A stretch of DNA of 64,000 bases, from NCBI RefSeq assembly GCF_002224125.1, contig NZ_NCSM01000018.1, positions 310,001 through 374,000 of the forward strand, written 5' to 3'. The DNA is from Streptomyces sp. NBS 14/10 (GTDB lineage: Bacteria > Actinomycetota > Actinomycetes > Streptomycetales > Streptomycetaceae). The position numbers and the translations under genes were made by a program. Shown here piece by piece: positions 42,306 through 51,738 of the stretch (position 1 is its first letter; every line of letters starts with the position of its first letter). The notes under the pieces were generated by a model, which was given only the letters and a program-made list of their open reading frames with translations, was not told where the DNA came from and did no database searches.

Positions 42306-43757
42306 TCACAGCCCGTACTCCTTCCATCGCCGTGTCACCCGATCGGCCGTCTCGGGGTCGGACTCGACCATCCGCGGCCAGCCGCCGTCGCGCGTATAGC
42401 CCTCCTCGGGCCACTTCGCCGTGGCGTCGATGCCCGCCTTGCCGCCCCAGAACTGCTGGTACGAGGCGTGGTCGAGATGGTCGACCGGGCCCTCGGCGAC
42501 GGTCAGGTCGCGGGCGTAGTCGGTGTTGCCCAGCGCCCGCCAGGACACCTCGTGCAGATCGTGGACGTCGCAGTCGGCGTCGACCACGACGATCAGCTTG
42601 GTCAGCGACATCATGTGCGCACCCCAGATGGCGTGCATCACCTTCTGTGCGTGTTTCGGGTACTTCTTCTCGATGGAGACGATCGCACAGTTGTGGAAGC
42701 CGCCCGACTCCGGGAGGTGGTAGTCCACGATGTCCGGGATGATGATCTTGAGCAGCGGGAGGAAGAACCGCTCCGTCGCCCGCCCCAGCGGCCCGTCCTC
42801 GGTCGGCGGACGGCCCACCACGATCGACTGGAGCAGCGGGCGCTGCCGCATCGTCACACAGTCGATGGTGAGCGCCGGGAAGGGCTCCTGCGGGGTGTAG
42901 AAGCCGGTGTGGTCGCCGAACGGCCCCTCGGGCAGCATCTTCCCGGGCTCCAGCCAGCCCTCGATGACCACCTCGGCGTGGGCCGGGACCTGAAGGGGCA
43001 CCGTCTTGCAGTCGACCATCTCGACCCGCTTGCCCTGGACGAAGCCCGCGAGGAGGTATTCGTCGATATCGCCGGGCAGCGGGGCCGTCGCGGCGTACGT
43101 CACGGCGGGCGGCGCGCCGAAGGCGATCGCCACCGGCAGCTTCTCGCCGCGCCTGGCGGCCACTTGGTAGTGGTTGCGGCTGTCCTTGTGGATCTGCCAG
43201 TGCATCCCGATGGTGCGGCGATCGTGGCGCTGCAGCCGGTACAGGCCCAGGTTCCGGGCCCCGGTCTCGGGGTGCTTGGTGTGGGTCAGGCCGAGGTTGA
43301 AGAAGGACCCGCCGTCCTCGGGCCAGGTGAACAGCGCGGGCAGCGCCTCCAGGTCGACGTCGTCGCCCGTGAGCACCACCTCCTGCACGGGCGCGTCCTT
43401 CACCTTCTTCGGCGGCACATGCGCCACGGCGCCGAGCTTCCCGAACGCCTCGCGCAGCCCGCCGAAGCCTTGCGGCAGCTCCGGTTTGACCAGCCCGCCG
43501 ATCTTCTCGCCGATCTCGTCGTACGAGGCGAGCCCAAGGGCCTTGAGGAGGCGGCGATCGGTGCCGTAGACGTTCATCGCCAGCGGCATGGCCGAGCCCT
43601 TGACGTTCTCGAAGAGCAGCGCCGGACCGCCTGACTTGTTCACCCGGTCGACGATCTCCCCGATCTCCAGATACGGATCGACTTCGGCCTTGATGCGCCT
43701 GAGGTCTCCCTCGCGGTCAAGCGCCCGCAGAAAGGAGCGAAGATCGTCATAAGCCAT
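42306..43757 (-). CDS. mqnL: UbiD-family menaquinone biosynthesis decarboxylase
   Basis: 483 aa, prenylated-FMN-dependent decarboxylase acting on the prenylated or free 1,4-dihydroxy-6-naphthoate skeleton. Signature EGPFGDHTGFYTP carries the catalytic Glu; other blocks are NLGLYRLQRHDRRTIGMHWQIHKD (Arg of the catalytic triad) and PESGGFHNCAIVSI. ATG 43757. Head of the mqnL-mqnP-ubiX run. Confidence 0.91.
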   Translation of the reverse strand: MAYDDLRSFLRALDREGDLRRIKAEVDPYLEIGEIVDRVNKSGGPALLFENVKGSAMPLAMNVYGTDRRLLKALGLASYDEIGEKIGGLVKPELPQGFGGLREAFGKLGAVAHVPPKKVKDAPVQEVVLTGDDVDLEALPALFTWPEDGGSFFNLGLTHTKHPETGARNLGLYRLQRHDRRTIGMHWQIHKDSRNHYQVAARRGEKLPVAIAFGAPPAVTYAATAPLPGDIDEYLLAGFVQGKRVEMVDCKTVPLQVPAHAEVVIEGWLEPGKMLPEGPFGDHTGFYTPQEPFPALTIDCVTMRQRPLLQSIVVGRPPTEDGPLGRATERFFLPLLKIIIPDIVDYHLPESGGFHNCAIVSIEKKYPKHAQKVMHAIWGAHMMSLTKLIVVVDADCDVHDLHEVSWRALGNTDYARDLTVAEGPVDHLDHASYQQFWGGKAGIDATAKWPEEGYTRDGGWPRMVESDPETADRVTRRWKEYGL

Positions 43758-43841
43758 GCGTTCCAGTATCCGGTACGGACTACCCTGGAGCCGTCATGGG
43801 GCCACGTGCGGCCCACCATCGTTCCCCGGGGACCGGCCATC

Positions 43842-44249
43842 ATGCTCAGGTATCTGCCCTTCCTGCTCATCCTGGCGCTGTGGATCTACGCCTTCATCGA
43901 CTGCCTCAACACCCCCGAAGAGGAAGTGCGCCACCTGCCCAAGGTGGTCTGGGTGATCATCGTGCTGCTCTTCGGCGAGGTGCTGATCGGCCCGATCGCC
44001 TGGCTGGTGGCGGGCAAGAACCGGACCGCGGTCGCGGGCGGGGGCGCGGGCGGCGGCAGCCGTTCCGCGGCCGGGCCACAGCAGCAGTGGGTGGCCCCGG
44101 ACGACAACCCCGAATTCCTCAAGTCCCTCCGCGAGGAGAACAAGAAGGACGACGAGGAACTCCTCAAGGACTGGGAGGCGGACCTGCGCCGCCGCGAGGA
44201 GGAGCTGCGCCGCAAGAACGAGGAAGGTTCGGGGGACGCGAAGGAGTAA
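43842..44249 (+). CDS. PLDc_N-type two-span membrane protein
   Basis: 135 aa from ATG 43842. Two spans (LRYLPFLLILALWIYAFIDC and VVWVIIVLLFGEVLIGPIAWLV) match the phospholipase-D-N/nuclease-N small membrane family, followed by a Gly-rich linker and a highly charged, probably coiled-coil C-terminus (DLRRREEELRRKNEE). No catalytic domain. Divergent from mqnL. Function unknown. Confidence 0.75.
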   Translation: MLRYLPFLLILALWIYAFIDCLNTPEEEVRHLPKVVWVIIVLLFGEVLIGPIAWLVAGKNRTAVAGGGAGGGSRSAAGPQQQWVAPDDNPEFLKSLREENKKDDEELLKDWEADLRRREEELRRKNEEGSGDAKE

Positions 44250-44263
44250 ACCTCCAGGGCGAG

Positions 44264-44305
44264 GCGCAGGGGCGTACGGGCTGGTGGGCCCGTACGCCCC
44301 TGCGC
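44264..44305. terminator. Bidirectional terminator
   Basis: GCGCAGGGGCGTACGGGC (44264-44281) pairs perfectly with GCCCGTACGCCCCTGCGC (44288-44305), 18 bp, between convergent genes. Confidence 0.9.
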
Positions 44306-44348
44306 GTCTCAGCGGGCCGGGTGGTGTGCTCTTTGTGTCACGCCGTCG

Positions 44349-45479
44349 CTACGGGCGCTTGTCCGGCTTGTCCACGACCGCCCGGTCCAGGATCGCGGCG
44401 GTGCCGGCGACCTGCCCGGCCTTGTGGCCGCCACCGTCCTTGAGCGCGACGCTGCGCTCGCCCAGGTACTCGCCCGTCTTCTGGTTGAAGATCAGCTCCT
44501 CGCGGATGGCGGAGCGGCCGGAGTCGACCCGCGCGACGGCGACCCCGTGCCGCCCGGCGGCGTCCACGGCGTCGGGCACGACGACCACACCGGGGATCTG
44601 CGCCGCCGCGCGGCAGAGCGTGACGCTCACCTTCGGCGGCATCAGCGATTCGCGGATGAGGTCGCCGACGAGCACGAACGCGTCCTGGTCCAGCGACCGC
44701 TCAGGGTCCCGGGTCTGCTCCACCGTGGCGTAGATCCACTTCCGCATCGCGCCGGGATCGGTGGGGAGGGTCTGGAGATGGCGGTAGCTGGTCGACCTGT
44801 CGTAGCCAGGCTTGCCCGGGGCGGGTTCGAGGTCCAGGGGCTGGACCTTGTTGTCCGGCCGGCCGGGCTCGCGCAGCAGCCCGTTGCGGGAGCCGTCCAC
44901 CGACAGCCAGACCTCGCGGCGGTGCGGCGGGGCGAGCTTGGGGGGACTGCCGTTCACCTGGGTCTCGAAGGCCACCTTGCTGTCGATGTACACGTACTGG
45001 TCGTCGCGGATGCCCCCGCCGCCCTTCCACTCCGCCGCCGACGACGCCGACGACTTCTCCGCCACGGTCGCGATGCGGCCCAGCACTTCGGTCGCGTCGT
45101 CCTCGGTGTCCCCGTTGACGCGCGGCGCGAAGGCGTACGTGGCCGTGCCGTCTGGGCCGACCCGCAGGCCGTCGGCGTCGTCCGCTCCCGTCACCGCGAG
45201 CCCGCCGGCCACGGCGAGCGATGCGGGAGGCGACGTCTCGGCGAAGTCGCGGACGGCCTCCCGGCGCGGCAGCCGGTTGACGGCGGCGTCGCGGCGGGCA
45301 GCGCGCCGGGCGTTGCGTACGGTGTTGGTGGCGATGCCCAGCAGCGAGGGCGGCAGCTGCCGCCTTCCGGGTCGATCCCCCCGCACAGCCGCGAGGGTGT
45401 GTGGCAGTGAGATGTCCGGTGGAGCTGTTGCCGGTGAAGGCGATGGCGCTACGGTGCAGTTCTGGCCGCGCATCTTCAT
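44349..45479 (-). pseudogene. CU044_5270-type protein fused to an ECF sigma-factor fragment
   Basis: The 3' two-thirds encodes a CU044_5270-family protein (GTATYAFAPRVNG, IRDDQYVYIDSKVAF, REVWLSVDGSRNGLLREPG, then GEYLGERSVAL). In this family an ECF sigma gene normally precedes it as a separate cistron. Here the same frame upstream reads PPSLLGIATNTVRNARRAARRDAAVNRLPRREAV, an ECF sigma region-2 tail (about 45230-45350), with region 4 missing. So the two genes were joined by an in-frame deletion. ATG 45479 is an arbitrary upstream limit. Whether the fused protein is made is unknown. Confidence 0.65.
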
Positions 45480-45869
45480 ACCGCGTCGGCCTGCCAACAG
45501 AGCAGGGAGCGGACTCCACGGCTCCCACGATCCAAACGCCCCGCGCCCGGGAAGCGGCGTGGACACGCGGCGGAGCCGCATATCGATGCAGCCTGCCCCG
45601 GCCGGGTCCGCACCGGCCCGGAAAGCGTCCGGCAGGGCGGCCTCCACCGCGCCAGACCCTTCCCCAAGCTCTTCGAGCAGGGGATACCCCATGTCCAGCC
45701 GCGTCGACAGCAGCAGGAACCGAACACGATCGGCACCGACCGCACCACGCGGCCACAACCGGCTCACCCACGGGACTCCAACCCCCGTCAGCACACCAAC
45801 ACGAGCCAACCACCCGACGTCGCCCCGGAACACCCAGGACGACCCAGGAAACCCAAGCCGATCAGCGAC
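45480..45869. other. ~400 bp of foreign-looking DNA interrupting the ECF sigma remnant
   Basis: Separates the two sigma-factor pieces. Minus-strand translation (for example LDMGYPLLEELGEGSGAVEAA) does not match a sigma factor or anything I recognise; plus-strand frames also give nothing. No terminal inverted repeats or target duplication were found by eye. Confidence 0.5.
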
Positions 45870-45982
45870 GCTTCGAGGAAGGTCAGGGACGCCATGTCCT
45901 CCGCCGTCGACCAGTCCCCCGTCAGACGGTAGGCGTGGTTGTCGACCCCGTCTCTGATACGGGCTCGAAGATTCTTCTCCAC
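45870..45982 (-). pseudogene. N-terminal fragment of an ECF sigma factor
   Basis: A 64-codon frame (stop at 45788) starts RARIRDGVDNHAYRLTGDWSTAEDMASLTFLEAS. The HAYRLTGDWSTAED...SLTFLEA pattern is region 2 of streptomycete SigE-type ECF factors, but the ~15-residue stretch between RIRDG and HAYRL is deleted, and homology stops after LEAS. The continuation resumes 0.5 kb away in the fused frame. Confidence 0.7.
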
Positions 45983-46007
45983 GACGGGGGACTGTCCGAA
46001 CGACGAG

Positions 46008-46043
46008 GGCCGGTTCCCGTGACCTAAGTCACGCGAACCGGCC
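46008..46043 (-). terminator. Terminator downstream of ccsB
   Basis: GGCCGGTTCCCGTGAC (46008-46023) pairs with GTCACGCGAACCGGCC (46028-46043) with one mismatch and a CTAA loop, 48 bp past the ccsB stop. Confidence 0.8.
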
Positions 46044-46090
46044 CCGCGGGCGGCAGTGGTTCAGTCTCCGACGGTTCAGACGTCGCCGGT

Positions 46091-47173
46091 TCAGACGTCG
46101 GCGTAGGAGTGCTTGCCGCTGATGAAGATGTTCACGCCGTAGTAGTTGAAGAGGTAGCAGCCGAACGCGATCAGCGCGAGGTAGGCGGCCTTGCGGCCCT
46201 TCCAGCCGGCGGTGGCGCGGGCGTGCAGATAGGTGGCGTAGGCGACCCAGGTGATGAAGGACCAGACCTCCTTGGGGTCCCAGCCCCAGTAGCGGCCCCA
46301 GGCGGCCTCGGCCCAGATCGCGCCCGCGATGATCGTGAAGGTCCACAGCGGGAAGATCGTGGCGTTGATGCGGTACGCGAACTTGTCGAGGCTGCCGGCC
46401 GCGGGCAGCCGCTCCAGGACGGACGCGAAGCGGCCGGGCTCCGCACCCTTGGCCAGCTTCTCCTCGTACCGGTCGCGGAAGAGGTAGAGCAGCGTGGCGA
46501 CGGCGCCGAGGTAGAGGCAGGCGCCGGAGATGATCGCGCAGCTGACGTGGATCCACAGCCAGTACGAGTGGAGGGCGGGAACCAACTGGGCGCTGGCGGT
46601 GTACAAGACAGAGACAGCGAGACCGAGGTCGAGGAGGACCGTGGTGACCAGGGGGAGCCCGATCCAGCGCACGTTCTTCTTCAGCGCGAGCAGGGTGAGA
46701 TACGCGCCGACCGCGACCATGGCGAAGGTCGTGGAGAACTCGTACATGTTGCCCCAGGGGGCGCGCTGTACGGACAGGGCGCGGGTGAGCACGGCGCCGA
46801 CGTGCATCAGGAAGGCGAGCACGGTGAGGCCGACGGCGATCCGGCCGTACAGATCGCCCTGTTCGGTGCCGCCCGCGGCGCCCGGCCCGTCGGGGACGTC
46901 ACGGGTGCCCGCGGCGGAGCGGGTGACGATCTTGGGGCGTTCGAGCACGGCGGTGCCGCCACCCTGGGCGACCCGCACGGTGACCTTGGCGGGGGCTGAG
47001 GCGGCAGAGCCTGTGGTGATGGCGGCGGCGGTGCGGCCGACGGCGCTGCGACTGCCGAACACCCACTCGGCGATATGGGCGAGGAAGGCGAGGGTGTAGA
47101 CCGCCATGGCCGAATAGATCAGCACATTGCTGAATTGGGCCAGGCTCTCGTTGGTTTCGGCAGCGAGGTTCAC
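46091..47173 (-). CDS. ccsB: Cytochrome c maturation protein CcsB/ResC (haem delivery)
   Basis: 360-aa membrane protein of system II cytochrome c biogenesis; presents haem for attachment to apocytochrome c. The haem-binding WWD-type motif is WGRYWGWDPKEVWSFITW, with conserved periplasmic His residues near HSYWLWIHV and in the N-terminal helices. GTG 47173 overlaps the resB stop (GTGA). A long Ala/Thr/Val-rich loop follows the first helix. Confidence 0.92.
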   Translation of the reverse strand: MNLAAETNESLAQFSNVLIYSAMAVYTLAFLAHIAEWVFGSRSAVGRTAAAITTGSAASAPAKVTVRVAQGGGTAVLERPKIVTRSAAGTRDVPDGPGAAGGTEQGDLYGRIAVGLTVLAFLMHVGAVLTRALSVQRAPWGNMYEFSTTFAMVAVGAYLTLLALKKNVRWIGLPLVTTVLLDLGLAVSVLYTASAQLVPALHSYWLWIHVSCAIISGACLYLGAVATLLYLFRDRYEEKLAKGAEPGRFASVLERLPAAGSLDKFAYRINATIFPLWTFTIIAGAIWAEAAWGRYWGWDPKEVWSFITWVAYATYLHARATAGWKGRKAAYLALIAFGCYLFNYYGVNIFISGKHSYADV

Positions 47174-48921
47174 GCGCGCGCTCCTTCGGCAGGATCTGCG
47201 GGTTGTGCGGTGTCGATATCCGGATTCGGCTCCGGCTCCGGCGCGGGCGGGGCCTCGGACTGCAGGGCCACGGCGAGGTCGGCGAGTTCTTCGGGAAGCT
47301 TGGCGGACTCGCTGCGGCCGAGCCCCGCCATCTCGACGACGGTGACGCCGTCGGCTCCGGTCACCGCGCGGACCCACACCCGGCGGCGCTGGATGAACAG
47401 GGAGGCGGCGAGACCGATCAGGGCGGCGACGGCGCCCACGAGCGCGTAGCCGGTGCCCGGCTGGTGGGAGATCTGGAAGGTGGCCCAGGTCTTGATGCCC
47501 TCGAACTTGAGGGTCCCGGCCCCGTTCGGCAGCTTCATGGTGTCGCCCACCTTGAGCGCCTTCGCGAAGGCCGACCCGTCGGACTCCTTGAACTGCTTCA
47601 TCCGCGAAGTGTCGAGCTGGTAGACGTTCTGCGGGATCCCGGCGTCCACGCCCAGGCTGCCGCGGTACGCGGTCAGGATGAGCGCCGGATTGTCCAGCGC
47701 CGGGAACTGGGAGAACATCGTGCCCGTGTTGAGGTCGAGGGTCGGCACGAACTGACCCTGGAAGCCGATCTGGTCCTTCTTGTTGTTCTTGTCGCGGTAG
47801 TCCGGGACCTTGATCACTACGTTCTCGGTGAGGTTGACCCCGTCGATCGGCAGCGAGGCCACCGCCCCGCGGAACGCGACCTTGCCCTGCCCGTCGCGCA
47901 CCGTGACGATCGGGGCATACCCGTGGCCAAGCAGATAGACCTTGGAACCCGCGATCTCCAGGGGCTCATTGACCTTGATCGAGGTCTTGTGCTCCTTGCC
48001 GTCCGCCCCCTCCCAGTAGGTGACATCGGCGCGGAAGGTGCGGGGGGTGCGCTTCTGGGGGCCGCTGCGCTCATAGGTCGCCGTGAAGCGGTCCAGTTGG
48101 AAGCCGAAGGGAGCGAGGTCGTTCTTGTCGAAGAGGGTGCCGGACTTGAAGTCGTCGTACTGCGTCAGATTGTTCGCGAAGCCGTCGCCCTCGACGATCA
48201 ACTTGCCGCCCTCGGCCTTGTACAGCTGCCCCACGGCGAAGGCCACCAGCATCACGATCAGCGCGATATGGAACAGGAGGTTGCCCGCCTCGCGCAGATA
48301 GCCCTTCTCGGAGGCCACCGCGCCACCGACCGTATGGGTCCGGAAGCGGCGCCGCTTCATGATCCGCTGGGCGGTCTCCAGCACCCGCTCCGGCTCGGCC
48401 TCGGTCCGCCAGGTGGTGTACGCGGGCAGCCGGGTCAGCCGGCGCGGGGCGCCCGGCGGACGGCTGCGCAGCTGGCCGATGAACTGCCAGGTGCGCGGGA
48501 CGATACAGCCGATCAGCGAGACGAACAGGAGGATGTAGATCGCGGAGAACCACACCGAGCTGTAGACGTGGAAGAGCCCCAGCTTCTCGTAGACCGGCGC
48601 GAGCGTTTCATGCCGCTGCTTGAAGTTCTCCACCTTGACCGGGTCGATACCCGTCTGCGGGACCAAGGAGCCGGGGATCGCACCGAGCGACAGCAGGAAG
48701 AGCAGCAGCAGCGCCACCCGCATCGAGGTCAGCTGCCGCCAGAACCACCGGACCCAGCCGATCGGCCCCATCGAGGGGACGCTGATCTCCTCGGCGGGGG
48801 CCGTGGACAGCTGCGCCCCCGCCGCGCCGAGGTCGCGCTCGTCGGCGGATGCGGCGGCCTCGGCGCCCTTGCCGGGGGGTTCGCTGCTGCCGGTGGCGGT
48901 GTCGGTATCGGTGGTGGACAT
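47170..48921 (-). CDS. resB: Cytochrome c biogenesis protein ResB/Ccs1
   Basis: 583 aa, partner of CcsB in the haem-ligation complex. A cytoplasmic Ala/Glu-rich N-terminus (~55 residues) precedes helices at MRVALLLLFLLSLGAIPGSLVPQ, VWFSAIYILLFVSLIGCIVPR and LLFHIALIVMLVAFAVGQL. A large extracytoplasmic domain (~residues 230-500) and a final span follow. The conserved His sits in HIALIVML. ATG 48921, 3 bp after ccdA. Confidence 0.92.
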   Translation of the reverse strand: MSTTDTDTATGSSEPPGKGAEAAASADERDLGAAGAQLSTAPAEEISVPSMGPIGWVRWFWRQLTSMRVALLLLFLLSLGAIPGSLVPQTGIDPVKVENFKQRHETLAPVYEKLGLFHVYSSVWFSAIYILLFVSLIGCIVPRTWQFIGQLRSRPPGAPRRLTRLPAYTTWRTEAEPERVLETAQRIMKRRRFRTHTVGGAVASEKGYLREAGNLLFHIALIVMLVAFAVGQLYKAEGGKLIVEGDGFANNLTQYDDFKSGTLFDKNDLAPFGFQLDRFTATYERSGPQKRTPRTFRADVTYWEGADGKEHKTSIKVNEPLEIAGSKVYLLGHGYAPIVTVRDGQGKVAFRGAVASLPIDGVNLTENVVIKVPDYRDKNNKKDQIGFQGQFVPTLDLNTGTMFSQFPALDNPALILTAYRGSLGVDAGIPQNVYQLDTSRMKQFKESDGSAFAKALKVGDTMKLPNGAGTLKFEGIKTWATFQISHQPGTGYALVGAVAALIGLAASLFIQRRRVWVRAVTGADGVTVVEMAGLGRSESAKLPEELADLAVALQSEAPPAPEPEPNPDIDTAQPADPAEGARA

Positions 48922-48924
48922 CGA

Positions 48925-49692
48925 TCAGATCCCAACGTTGAAGCGCAGGGCCCAGGCCTGCATGTCGCCCATCATGCTGTCCCAGACACCTGTGAGGATC
49001 AGCACCCCGAGGGCGACCAGCATGCCGCCGCCGATCCGCATCACCCAGACGTAGTGCCGCTTGACCCAGCCGAACGCGCCGAGAGCGCGCCGGTAAGCGA
49101 TGGCCACCGCGATGAACGGCAGCCCGAGACCGAGGCAGTACGCGGCCATCAGCAGGGCCCCGCGCCCGGCGCTCGCCTCATTGAGCGCCAGGGCGTTGAC
49201 GGCGCTGAGCGTGGGGCCCAGGCAGGGGGTCCAGCCCACCCCGAACAGGGCACCCAGCACTGGCGCGCCCACCAGGCCCATCCCGGGCTTCATATGAAAG
49301 CGGAACTCCCGTTGCCCGAAGCCCCTCAGCAGCCCCATGAAGACGAGCCCCATGACGATCGTGACGACCCCGAGCACCTTGGAGATCGTCTCCTTGTGCT
49401 CCTGCAGCGTCATGCCGAAGAAGCCGAAGAGCGCTCCGCCGGAGACCAGGACGGCAGTGAAGCCGAGTACGAAGAGGGATGCGCCGGCCAGCATCCGGCC
49501 GCGCTTGGCCTCGCCCAGATCCGTACCGGTGACACCGGTCACATACGACATATAGCCGGGCACCAGCGGCAGGACACAGGGAGAGAAGAAGGAGACCAGG
49601 CCGCCGAAGACAGCGACCGGCAGCGCCACCAGCAGCGCCCCGGTCAGGACGGTCTCATTGGCGCCGGGGACGGCCGCGGCCAGAATGCTCAC
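48925..49692 (-). CDS. ccdA: CcdA-type thiol-disulphide transporter
   Basis: 255-aa six-helix protein that moves electrons across the membrane to extracytoplasmic thioredoxins. The two redox cysteines are in FFSPCVLPLVPGY and GWTPCLGPTL, at equivalent positions of the two internal repeats. GTG 49692. Its electron acceptor is probably the TlpA-like lipoprotein encoded immediately upstream, keeping apocytochrome haem-site cysteines reduced. Confidence 0.93.
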   Translation of the reverse strand: MSILAAAVPGANETVLTGALLVALPVAVFGGLVSFFSPCVLPLVPGYMSYVTGVTGTDLGEAKRGRMLAGASLFVLGFTAVLVSGGALFGFFGMTLQEHKETISKVLGVVTIVMGLVFMGLLRGFGQREFRFHMKPGMGLVGAPVLGALFGVGWTPCLGPTLSAVNALALNEASAGRGALLMAAYCLGLGLPFIAVAIAYRRALGAFGWVKRHYVWVMRIGGGMLVALGVLILTGVWDSMMGDMQAWALRFNVGI

Positions 49693-49696
49693 GGCG

Positions 49697-50314
49697 TCAC
49701 TTCTCCTCGATCAGCGGCTTGAGCATCTCGCGCAGGCTCTCCTCGCTGAGCGGGGTGAGCGCGCGCGCCGCGATCCGGCCTTCCCGGTCCAGGACGATGG
49801 TCGTGGGGATGGCCTGAGGATTGAGGCTGCCCTTGGGGAAGCGCAGCATGAGCTTGCCGATCGGGTCGTACAGGCTCGGATAGCCGACCTTGAATTCCTT
49901 CTCGAACTGAATCGCGTTGGCGGGGTCCGGGTCACGGGTGTTGATCCCCACGAACTGCACCCCGTCCGCCTCGGTGTCCTTCGCGACCTTGACGAGGTTG
50001 GGCGCCTCGGCCCGGCACGGCGTGCACCACGAGCCCCAGACGTTGACCACGACGATCTTGCCCTTGTAGTCGGCGAGATCGAGTTTGTCGCCGTCGAGGG
50101 TCTTACCGGTCAGCTCGGGGGCGTGCTTGCGGTCGCTCTTGGCGACGGTGTCCACGCCGCCCTTGCCCTGGATGAACTTCGTGTCGCTGGAGCCGCCCGA
50201 GGTGCCGCCCGCTCCACAGGCGGACAGGGTCAGCGCGGCTACCGCGGCGCCGGTGGCCAGCACGGTTGCGCGAGGGCGGATCGCGAGGCGCCGAGGGGCG
50301 CGGCGGGCACTCAT
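49697..50314 (-). CDS. TlpA/ResA-like thioredoxin lipoprotein
   Basis: 205 aa. Lipoprotein signal with lipobox LSAC (Cys at ~33), then a thioredoxin-fold domain with active site WGSWCTPCRAEAPNLV and cis-Pro AIPTTIVLD. The family reduces apocytochrome c disulphides outside the membrane (ResA role). ATG 50314. First gene of the tlpA-ccdA-resB-ccsB maturation operon. Confidence 0.92.
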   Translation of the reverse strand: MSARRAPRRLAIRPRATVLATGAAVAALTLSACGAGGTSGGSSDTKFIQGKGGVDTVAKSDRKHAPELTGKTLDGDKLDLADYKGKIVVVNVWGSWCTPCRAEAPNLVKVAKDTEADGVQFVGINTRDPDPANAIQFEKEFKVGYPSLYDPIGKLMLRFPKGSLNPQAIPTTIVLDREGRIAARALTPLSEESLREMLKPLIEEK

Positions 50315-50374
50315 GTGAAAAGTTTCGCATGCGCCTTTCGCGGATCTTCGGCACCCCCCTCGGCACCGTCCCGG

Positions 50375-51571
50375 TCAGGCGGCGGCGCTCCACTGCTGGC
50401 CCACGCCGAACCCCTGCAGATGCGCGAGGACCTTGGGGTCCTGGGCGTCCATCCAGTCCGTGAGCTGCCGGAAGGACACCAGCCGGACGTCCTTGTGCTT
50501 TTCGTCGGCGATGTGCTTGATCGCCGCCTCGACGGCGTCCATGTAAATGCCGCCGTTCCACTTTTCGAAGTGATTGCCGATGAAGAAGGGGGCGCGGTTG
50601 CTCTCGTAGGCCCGCTGGAATCCGGAGATGTACGACTGGGTCGCCTGCTGGCGCCAACCCGGGTAGTTGGCCGGCGGGGCATTCGTCGAATTCCGGGACT
50701 GGTTGGCCAGGATGTTGTAGTCCATCGACAGGACCTCGAAGGAATGCCCGGGGAACGGTATTTGCTGCAGCGGGAAGTCCCAGATGCCCAGCTTCTTCGT
50801 CGGCCACACCTGACGCCCGCCGGGCGAGCTCGCGTCATAGCGCCAGCCGAGCTCCTTGGCGGTCGGCAGCAGGTTGTCCTGGCCGAGCAGACACGGGGTG
50901 CGGCCGCCGACGAGCTCCTTGCTGTAGTCGAAGGGCAGCGGGTCGAGGTCCTTGAAGCCGGTGTTCGTCCGCCACTTTGTGACAAACGACACAGCCTGGT
51001 CGATCTCCGACCGCCACTGGGCGGGCGTCCAGTTGCCGACCGAGCCGCTTCCGGCGCAGAAGTGGCCGTTGAAGTGAGTGCCTATCTCATGGCCCTCCAG
51101 CCATGCCTCGCGCACGTTCTGCAGAGTCATCCGGACGTGGTCGTCGGTGAGATAGCCGATGTCGGAGGCGCCGACCGGGTTGTTCGGCGGCTGGTACAGC
51201 CTCTTCTTCGACTCCGGCAGGCAGTAGATACCGGAGAGGAAGAAGGTCATCGCCGCGCCGTGGTCCTTGGCGAGCTTGCGGAAGCGCGGGAAGAGACCGT
51301 TGCCGACCTCCCCCGCCCCGTCCCAGGAGAAGACCACGAACTGCGGCGGCTTCTGGCCCGGCTCCAGCCGCTCCGGCGCGGACGGCTGGTTCGGCTGCTT
51401 CCCGGTGTGCGCCGTGGAGCCGTCGCCGATCGGCTTCGGCCGCGCCTGCGTCGTCCTGCCCGGCTTGGGGGTGAATCCGGATCCCGACGACGAGGAGCAG
51501 CCGGCGACGGCCAGCGACGCCGCCGCCCCTGCTCCCAGACCGAGCATCCCCCTCCGGCTGATCTCCCGCAT
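50375..51571 (-). CDS. Polysaccharide-deacetylase-like Tat lipoprotein
   Basis: 398 aa. Signal REISRRGMLGLGAGAAASLAVAGC combines a twin-arginine motif with a lipobox. The NodB-like barrel is suggested by VVFSWDGAGEVG (in place of the canonical TFDDG) and GHEIGTHFNGHF, which supplies the His-x-x-x-His metal ligands. One of the usual metal Asp pair is altered (WDG), so activity is uncertain. Substrate unknown. Lies between the cytochrome maturation operon and the phosphatase gene. Confidence 0.75.
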   Translation of the reverse strand: MREISRRGMLGLGAGAAASLAVAGCSSSSGSGFTPKPGRTTQARPKPIGDGSTAHTGKQPNQPSAPERLEPGQKPPQFVVFSWDGAGEVGNGLFPRFRKLAKDHGAAMTFFLSGIYCLPESKKRLYQPPNNPVGASDIGYLTDDHVRMTLQNVREAWLEGHEIGTHFNGHFCAGSGSVGNWTPAQWRSEIDQAVSFVTKWRTNTGFKDLDPLPFDYSKELVGGRTPCLLGQDNLLPTAKELGWRYDASSPGGRQVWPTKKLGIWDFPLQQIPFPGHSFEVLSMDYNILANQSRNSTNAPPANYPGWRQQATQSYISGFQRAYESNRAPFFIGNHFEKWNGGIYMDAVEAAIKHIADEKHKDVRLVSFRQLTDWMDAQDPKVLAHLQGFGVGQQWSAAA

Positions 51572-51738
51572 CGTGTCCTCAATTCGCTCTCGCCGTAACC
51601 GGCGTCCGGAGTCCGCCAGGTCATGCGGACGCCCGTTGAGATGGCGATGCGAATACCGAGGTTCCGAATCAGCGCCACCGAATCGAAACGTCGACGCGCT
51701 GTTTCCGTTCCATTACATATCGGCCGTGAACACGCCGG

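Noticed and set aside
45480..45869. Insertion sequence inside the sigma-factor remnant
   Set aside because: No transposase fragment, terminal inverted repeats or target duplication could be recognised.
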